From NCBI GenBank assembly GCA_037447655.1, contig JBBHKE010000409.1, positions 365,616 through 386,240 of the forward strand: DNA of 20,625 nucleotides. Direction: 5' to 3'. Positions 11,341 through 20,300 of this stretch are shown here, piece by piece; position 1 is the stretch's first letter; the number at the start of each line of letters is the position of its first letter. Both the position numbers and the translations under genes were made by a program. A model generated the notes under the pieces. It was given only the letters and a program-made list of their open reading frames with translations. It was not told the origin of the DNA and made no database searches. The stretch comes from Zygnema cylindricum (lineage: Eukaryota > Streptophyta > Zygnematophyceae > Zygnematales > Zygnemataceae).

Positions 11341-14300
11341 CATTGTGTCTAGTTTACTATGGTTCAAGATATCATTTCTAGCTTGATTTGAACACTTTCA
11401 TGGTGCTGAACTGAGGGTCCATTTATTCACCTCTTCTTTTCTCTTCTTTCATTGCTCATTTTTGTTTCCCTCGACTCCTGCTAAAAAAAAATTATTCTCC
11501 TCTTGAGAAAAAGAAACCTTTAAGCCGTGTACAGAACACCCTCTATTTAATGCATAGTTGATAGTACTTAACCCAGGGTTTGTTCCCACTAGTTAGTGCG
11601 TACCTTCAAATTAAAAAAAAAATGATGTATATCGCTCTTCCCTTGTTGTCACAATCTACAAGGCATGTATTAGCATATGTGAAAATATATGTAAGGCATA
11701 TATTTGTACGAGCTAAAAACTTGAAGGACTTCTCTCTCCCCTTGTTGTGACAATCAAGAAGGCATGTATTACTGCAAATGAAAAACTTCTAATTACTTCT
11801 CTCTCCTTTTGCTGTCACAAACTATAATGCAAATTTATACTAGTACAAATTTATAGTATCGTAAGTACCTCTCTCCCCCTTTCCCCTCTCCCCTTCTTGC
11901 AGATCCTGTTCCATGCAAGCCTGGAATTCAATGCATCGCCGTTTTAAAAATGCACCAATCAGCAGTCAGGAGCATTGCCCTAGCGAGTAGTCACGATCGC
12001 TTGGCTTTGGGAGATGACCATGGAATTGTAAGCCTTTTCGAGAAGTGTGGAGACACATAATCTGAGTCGATTATGTATAATTTGTTTTGCCTCTACATAG
12101 TCAATTTTCCTATTTCTGTTAACCTCTATTTTTGTGATTGCCTTACAATTGCTTCGATCTGGGAGTTGACGATGGAATTTTAAGCCTTTTGGAGATCGTG
12201 GAAACGCAAAATCTGAATATGTTGTTCTTCATAATTAATGTAGAATATATAGTTACTAGTTTTTTGTGTTTGCCATTTTCATTTTTATATTGTGTATATT
12301 ATGTTGTTTAAAGCGTCGCTTACAATCTGTTTTGCCGTTTGGTTTGAGTCTCAAAACGCTCTGAAGGAGAGGGAAAGGGAGAGGGAGAGGGAGAGGCTGC
12401 TCACTCTAGCCTTATTTACATAACAGTTCCCTCCATGTTCTCTCTTTCTTCCTCGTATCCACTAAATTCCTCTGGTGTTTTGTTTTATTGTGTGTATTCA
12501 GATTTCCATTGTCTGTCTTCGCCATTTTCGTCTTCTCCATCACGGTCCATGTCTCCCTCATGTTTTAGCAGGAATAGTTAGTATGTCTTTTGCAATGGTT
12601 TCCATACCAGCTCCAGTAACAGGGACTCCCAAACACCCACATTCACTGAAACCAAATGAATTCACTTCCGTTCCTCCTCCAGAACTTGTTATTTTTGTCG
12701 CTCTCTCCAAATCGACATTGGTTATACTTGAAGCTGTGACAGGAATGATAATGGGAGCTGGTCCTCTCAGTACCAAAAATCCAGCCACAACAGCTGCCCT
12801 TTATCTTCTCGGTGAGTGCTTTATCTTTTTGTCATATTGGTTAGTTTCGAAGTAATCATGTGGGTTATGATTTTTAAATTTTATCGTCTTATGCCAGTTA
12901 TTATTATTCCCCATCGGTGCCTGGTACGGTTGAGATACATTTGACCCTAACTCGTCTGCTGTGCTCCTGTGATTCCCTAAACCATGAATTAGACTTTCTA
13001 CTTTATTAGCCACTAATATTGTGTTGAAAAGTGTCACCTGTAAAGCATGTATATGCTTTAATTTCCTGCTTAAAACTTATGAAGGAGTTCCACTTGCAAA
13101 AAAAATCCGTATCCAGTTACGCATATAGTTTGGTCATCAAACATATTGAGTTCTAGATTTGACAGCATATGTTTCTTTGTCCATCAACCATGTTGTATAT
13201 AACTCGATTCATACTTAAAGCCACGAAGTAAAGAAGTCCAGTTTGCAAGCTTGCCAATGTGGTGTATTGGTTTTTCTCTTACGGAAAATAGATCAGGAAT
13301 TGTGACATTGTTATTTGCAACATAGCAACAATATTTACTCCCCATCCCTTTTTTCCCACCCCTTTTTAATTTGTTTATTTAATGCAGACCAATCTGGGCA
13401 GCCCATTGGTCCCTTAGCCGGTCCAATGCTTTTACTATGGGCTCTCTCACAGCCTCGAAACGAAACAATAACAGATTTTACAGACAGCTCGGAAAGCGAG
13501 TCCGTGGAGAATTTTGAAACTCCTATTGTTGACCATGATTCGACAACATCGTCTTTTAATACAGAAATGGATACATCCGGGGGAGCTGTAGAAAAACTAG
13601 CAATTTCTGAAAGGCTGGATTTGAGAGACGAAGAAGAAGACGACACTTCACCAAAACCTAACCAGGAAAATGCAAATAATATAGTAGAATTTGGAAATGG
13701 AGTAAGGGCTGAAAATGAAGTAGATGACTCTGGTGTGTCTGGAATTGTGACTCCTGACACACTTTCTAATGACCTGCAAGAGCCTGATATAGTAAGTCGA
13801 ACATCTGAAGAGGGAGAGGGTAAAGACATAGTCAAGGAAAAGGATACAGAGATAAAACAACAAGGAGACAGAGAGGGAGGAGACGGGGGAAGCGACAAAG
13901 ATGTTGCAAAGGATCTTGTTGATAATTTATCTGGAAAACAGGATGAAGGTAATGAGGTCTCAGAAGAAATTATTCGGATTGAAATACCTATACTGAAGGG
14001 TGTCCTCAATCGTTCAAGTCCGGCCAGAAAAAATTTCAATGCAGAGTCCATTGAACCTTGGAGCAAAGACACTTACCAAGATAAGCAGAATGAGACGGGC
14101 ACAAATATCCCTCCTCCTACTAGCTCTTCTCCAGCTTCTGCAAAAGATTCGTGGTTTTCAGTTCCCATTTTGCCTCACCTTAACCCCTTATGGGACAAAA
14201 CTTCATCTCCAAAAAAAAATCAGAAAGATAGCCCTGGGAAAATGGATCACGAGTCAGTACAACAAATTTCTCAAGACCTCGAAGGAGTTCCTCGAAATGA

Positions 14301-17300
14301 CTCTGTCAGTGAAGGTGTTTTATCGGATGGAAATGATGTCATTATAAATTTGGAGGAGAGGTCATTATGGCCCGATCCTGTCTTTGTCTTATTGGTTACG
14401 GAAGACTGCATGCGACTCTATCCCATGTCCTCCATTATTCAGGTGATCGCGTTGTCATTTTTTTATATATTTTCAAAAATCACTATGTTTGCTCAGCAGT
14501 TTCATTGTCATGTTACCAGCCTTAATCGACATTATTTTTGGTAGAGGTTTGGCAATTAGATGAGGTGCTTTTCTCACTTATGTTTTTGTTGTTGGGGTTT
14601 TATAGCCCATATTGAGGAGCTCTTTCTTTTTCAAGCTTGATGCATTTTTGTCGTATTTTAAGAATATTACATGCCTTTGTCTTTTATCTGAAAGTGGTTG
14701 ATAACTTATTGCTTCTTGTATCTAGCTGAGTTTTGTTCGTTAACTTTTACAATATATGTTTATTCTCATGTGCGTATTAAGACCGTAACAGACACCACAG
14801 CTATTCAGTCAATCAGTACTGTGATTACATTGGATAACAAATAGAACAGATAATAGATACCTTCTACCTTTTTACCTTTTTTGCCATTTTACCTTTTTAC
14901 TTTTTATCCTCATTTACCTTTATCCACATTTTTACCTTGTCACAAGTTACGGATAACAGGTAATGGATCAAGGATAACGGATAACGTACAATACGTGTAT
15001 TACAACCATATAAAACTGCATAATGCATATACGGGTATTAAAACCGTATAATGTGTGTACAGTATGGGGTAACCACATGTAATGTTTCCATTGGGCTCGC
15101 ACATTTCAAGTATGGTTTTAAGTAGCCTTTAATGAAACTCACATCCATTCATGAAAATTGGACCTCTGGAATTCCTCCAGGCTTATCATCTCAGTATTCC
15201 TGGTAAACAATGTAGCTGATTTCTATGGGGATTTTTGCATCAAAGTGTACTTCAAAGTTTTTTGTTTGTCCAGGGAAATCCTAACCTTACTTAAGTCCAG
15301 TACTGTATGGTATTCTGTGGCTTTGAAATTCTTACAAATCATTTTTTCTCGGCCTAATGTTGATGTTGACGTTCTGATGTTCATGTCTTTCTATATGATG
15401 ATGTTTCATTCGTAAAACTTTTGCAGGCTGATCGAACTTTTTTAAAAAAGGTTCCGGCTGTGGAAGGAGAGGACTGCATTTGGGCATCTGTTTTTGGGAT
15501 CAAGAACGAATATCCCTTTGGTCTTCTTTTAATGACCCAGAAAGGCAACTATGGAGTATGGTGGGCATGTCAATAACCGCAGCAAAGTTTGTTAGCGTTT
15601 TCTGAGTGGGAATTTTAGTAGGTTTAATTGTTGAGAAACGCTTTCAGTATTTTTTAAGGTTAATTTGGAGACACCTCACTGTTAGAGTCGATAAATTTTT
15701 TTTTTTCGCTTCTTAGACTTTTTATTCTACTTTCACATTTGTTGAGTTTCTGTTTGAATTGACAAGTCGATTGTGAAGATTCCAAGGGTCCACCAATTGT
15801 GTTCAGAGAAAAACAAGTTAGTGATGAAAATAGAGGAAATTTGTATTGTAATTTTTACTATTGAACTGAGGGCAACTCCTTGTTCTGCAGCTGTAGTCCT
15901 TTCTAGAAATTCTTGCGATACAGAAGTGAGAACTAAAGGAAGTTACTATTTGTTTTCTTTTTCAGGTCTTTACCTGATTTGCTCCCAGTGGAGAAAGGAC
16001 CATTATCAAATATCTTCCGTTGGCCCTATGAATTCTACCCTTCTGTAAAGCAAACTGTGTTATCTCCTGATGGGCATATGATTGTGGTAAGGGCCTAAAA
16101 GGAGCTAAGAGGTGTATCTAAATGTGTTTTGTAAAGCCGTAGACTTAATGAGCTGTATGTAAATTGTTTCATGCCACCGTTTATGGTCATTTTAGTTTTT
16201 GATTGGTCACATTCCAAAAGAATGTCTTGTTCTTTTTATTTCTGGTTTATGTTGATTTCCTAAGAAATAACATTTATCAACTTCAATCCTCTTTACTTTC
16301 TGTGGCAACATATTTGATGCATGGACATCGACTATTTGAACTATTGGTTTTGGATGAAAGTTATTTCTTAGGCTTCGACATTGTTAGGAGATCAATTATG
16401 TCTCCAATAGTTCTTCAGTTCCTTTAGAGAGACCAACTCCATGAAGTTAATCTGATGATGGGGCAATTTGTGCGAAAACTTCCACATAATGTCGTGGTCT
16501 GGAGAGAAAGAGGAGAGGAAAAGAGGTAGAAAGACAAAGAAAAAGGAGAGAGATGGAGGGGCCAGTGAAGGGAGAAGAGTCACAGGGAGACAATCGAGAG
16601 ACATGGAACGTTGTCAATGGCAGAGGAGAGAGACAGATGGAGAGAAAAGAGAAAAGGAAAGTCATTTGGGGATGCCGTCGATGAGAAGAGAGAACAAAGG
16701 ATAGATGGATACCTAAGAGAGACAAATTGAGGGACTGTCTGAGTAGTAGAGAGAGAAGAAACCCGCAAAGTGGCTACCAATGATTTGAAAGACTATTCTT
16801 ATTTTTTATCACCTATTTGTTATTATTTAATGTTATTTATTGTTATTTATTGTTATGAAGTATTTATAAATGACATGCTTAGTCTTTTTGGACCAACTAA
16901 CATCCACTTTCCTGTTTTATATCTTTTGTATAGCTTGCTACGGAAACGGAATTCGCAAGGATTTCCCTCTTTGCAAAAGAAGGTGAACTTTGGTAAGTTC
17001 CCTCAATCTTGTTAAAAGGGGTTTTATTCCATAGATACAATTTCTTTCAACTTTTCTCGGTTCATTGTTCAGACTGCGTTATCCCTCTTGGATTTTATCC
17101 GTACCTTTGTGATCTACTTTGAGGGTCCACTTAAATTGGAGTTCCTAACGGCTTTTTTAACTTGAAGTTCCGGGAGATTTTTCCTACTTGACGAAATTGA
17201 GACTGACAGCTGACAATTTTTCACACACTACTACACCATGAATCGCTATTAGCTTAAAGAAATAATTAGTATGAGGGCTGTTTTAGTGTTGATAATCCTA

Positions 17301-20300
17301 TTTCCAGTGCAAATGACGTGGACGAGTTTGTTAGCGTTAACAAAAAAAAACAATCAGTATTAGTAGCCCTCTTTTATGGTCAGAGGGGAAAGAAAACCAG
17401 ACCGAATTAGTGTTGTTAGCACTAACAGCGATTCACAGTGTAGTCATGTGTCTCTTAAATGTTGTCATTATTCAATTGAACCAGAGAGACTTTAAGTTGG
17501 TCCATGCAAGTTTTGGGATTGTCATAAAGTATCAATGTTTAACTATAGATTCAAAGGCTGGAAAGTGAATTCCTGTTTAGGGAGGAGGTAAGCTGTCGTT
17601 GTTTGTTGTTTGGTAGGGGAGCTTTTGCAGTTTACTTCACCATTAACCGATTTGGGCGTCCACGCTAAATATTAAAGACGCTTTTTTTCTTAGTTTCATT
17701 GTATTATGGAATACACCTGATCTGTGAGCACTAGACTAACATAAGTCGTAATTGGTTTCAATCGGTAAGTATTAACTTATTTACAAAAAAAACAGTGTTA
17801 ATGGTGGTGAGCAATGTATCTGAGTTGATTGATCGACTTTCAGTTGATTGGTTTATCTTTTCTCTTAATTCCTTCAATGATGGGTTTTCAAGAAAAAAAC
17901 TCGTCCAGGATGTTCACTTTGTAAAACAAATGAATTGGAAGAGTAAAAAGTGATAAATTACTCTTATGGAAATTGGACGGTTTTAGGCTTCCGGATTCAC
18001 GACCACAACTTCACATTCCCTCTGTCCCACCTCCAATTACAGAAGATTCCCATCAAAAATCAATTCCTGAAGGCTCCCATAAAAACCCTCTTGCTAAGGT
18101 AAATAAAACCTCTATCACAATTACTCTGGACCACACTATGTTTTGCAAGTTTATTTTGAGGGTTTTTTTTTGGGAATTCAAGAGAGATTTGGCGAGTTTA
18201 TTCTATGGTGAATTTAAGAGATAAACATTAGGTTTGGCAAAAGCCTGAGTTAGTGGACTCACCTTATTTACAAATGAAAAAGGTAGAGGAGAGTGGGGAA
18301 GGGAGGGGGAGGGAGGTGGAGGGGGAGAGGGGTGGAGGGGAGTGAAGTGGAGTGGAGTGGAGTGGAGTGGAGTGGTGTGGATTTGAAATCATTAAAGTAA
18401 AATTGCAGGAAACCCAAACTAGTTTTGATAAGAGGTGTGGTCAGTGTTTGAGTCGCCTTCACACATTTTTGCTCGTTAGGTTTTATTTTTTTTTGCCGAT
18501 CCACGTTTCACATTTTAATCGTGAATTTTTTAGCTACTTCAATTTTGTATTATCCTCAGGGACTTGTCTTTGCTTTAGAAAAGGTGCTGTCCTTTAGGAA
18601 CTCCAGAAGAAAAATTATAAATCTTTTCTTTAGTTGCCCTAATATGGTTCTTCTCTTGTCGAGTTTTGTGTCTTCAAGTTTAAGACTGCTGAAAGAGAAA
18701 AAAAATTGTTTTCAAGGACACATTTCCCATACTCAAATGGATTGTTTTTACATTGAGAATATTGCTTATTGTGAGACCAACTTTTGTTCTCTCTGTTCTT
18801 TTGTCGTTTTCTCATCTTTTTGCTTGCGAACATCCATTGACTTTCCAGAAAGACTTAATTTTTTGGAAACTTTGTTCTGGAAAAAAATAATGTGTGACAA
18901 CTACTTCTTCGAAAGGTTATTTGTTGTTCTCAGAAGAACTTCTCTTTCCTTCATCACAAGGGGCATAGAATAAATTGCATCAACGTGACACTCAAGTGGA
19001 ATTAGTCCTATGTTGGATAGATTGTCCTATCCTCTTATCTCTTTACATCTTTTATTGCAATTTCTATGTTTCTTCTCTTATGCCTTTTACATCTTTTATC
19101 GAGTTTCTTGTCTCCTTTCTTGTCTTTACGTTGATTTTGCATTTTTTGTGTTCTTCCCTTATGTCATTTAAAACCTAAAGTGTTTCTTGTTTTCTTTCTT
19201 CCTTTTCTGTTTTTCTCAGATGCTTGGGGGAGGCTGGCGTACCGCAAAAGCTATAGCAGGTACCTTACATTCTGCTTCCCAAAAATCCTCATCTGCCACA
19301 CTAAATTTGGAAAGCCTTTTCCAATCGTCTCCTTTTGGCGAACCAGTAGAGGAACTAGAAGAGGAGGTGCCTATAAGTAGCGAGGAAATTGCGAGGAAAA
19401 AGCACGCAACTCTTCTCGGACTTGGTGGGATTTTCTGTTCCTTTTTAAGTTCTTACTTTTTAAGCCCCGATTGGAAGTTTTTTTTTTTGGGAAGTTTAGA
19501 ACCCTTGTTTCCTGAATGCACTTGGGGTTATTCGTATATTTGGTTCGGCTCATAATGTGAAAGTCGTTAATGTCGATTTTGACAATTGAATGAAATTGTG
19601 AATTATGTTATATTAGCACATTTTTCACTTTTTACTGTATTTTTATAATCGTCATATATAACTGTTGGAAATGATGCCTTGTAGTTGTTGTAGAGTTAGT
19701 CAATCTAATTGTTTCTTCGATGGAAGAACCAAATAAAAGGTTGATATAAGCATGTGCTACACAAAAAAACTCTCATTTGTGCTCTTGTTTTTTTCGCATT
19801 TGATGCATATAATATCTTTATACATACACAAAGTTTATACATCTACTAAGTTTATACATGTACATGTTTATGCATACAATATATTTATACATATAATATG
19901 TAAATGCTTTGTTTTAATGTAATTTCTCACATTTCCAGATGATGAGAATCTCGGATTACCTCCCCTTCCGGTGAAACTTGAACCCATTGTCGTTGAAGGA
20001 CTTGCTGACGAAGATTTGGAAGATCACGAAAAGAACGACTCAATGTGGCATCACATTTTCAAGAAAAAAGGTACTTTTAGTTTTGACACTTCCTTTGTGG
20101 TTTGCATCGCAAGTATTAGTTTTGCCAATTGTTTGAAAAACTGCTCATGACATGTATTTTTGTTTGACTGCAAGATTACCGCAATTATTGCGCTCTCGGC
20201 TAATTGTAAATTTTCTAAGAGTTCACTTTAAAAGACTGTTAAGTTTGCCTTATGTCTTCCTCAGATAATAACGTATGTTGTTGGTCAATTTTTGTAGCTT

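Larger units (their letters stand above)
11227..11902 (+). other. Intron 12
   Basis: Begins GTAAGC, ends CTTGCAG. It contains a TA microsatellite and a partly tandem repeat that runs up to the polypyrimidine tract. Confidence 0.85.
12028..12501 (+). other. Intron 13
   Basis: Begins GTAAGC, ends TATTCAG. It holds a decayed copy of the exon 13 end and a GGGAGA tract. Confidence 0.85.

Noticed and set aside
13335-14072. 245-codon minus-strand open frame, very serine-rich
   Set aside because: It is the antisense of the acidic exon 15; GAA/GAT codons read backwards give Ser, Phe and Ile. No domain and no splice context of its own.
16447-16780. Overlapping open frames on both strands over the purine-rich block
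   Set aside because: Low-complexity GA/CT sequence has few stops in any frame; the products are Glu/Arg/Lys-rich or Ser/Leu/Pro-rich artefacts.
18521-18973. 150-codon open frame in intron 19
   Set aside because: The region is T-rich and the product is Phe/Leu/Ser-rich with no family resemblance. It lies between two exons of the tomosyn-type gene that join perfectly in phase.
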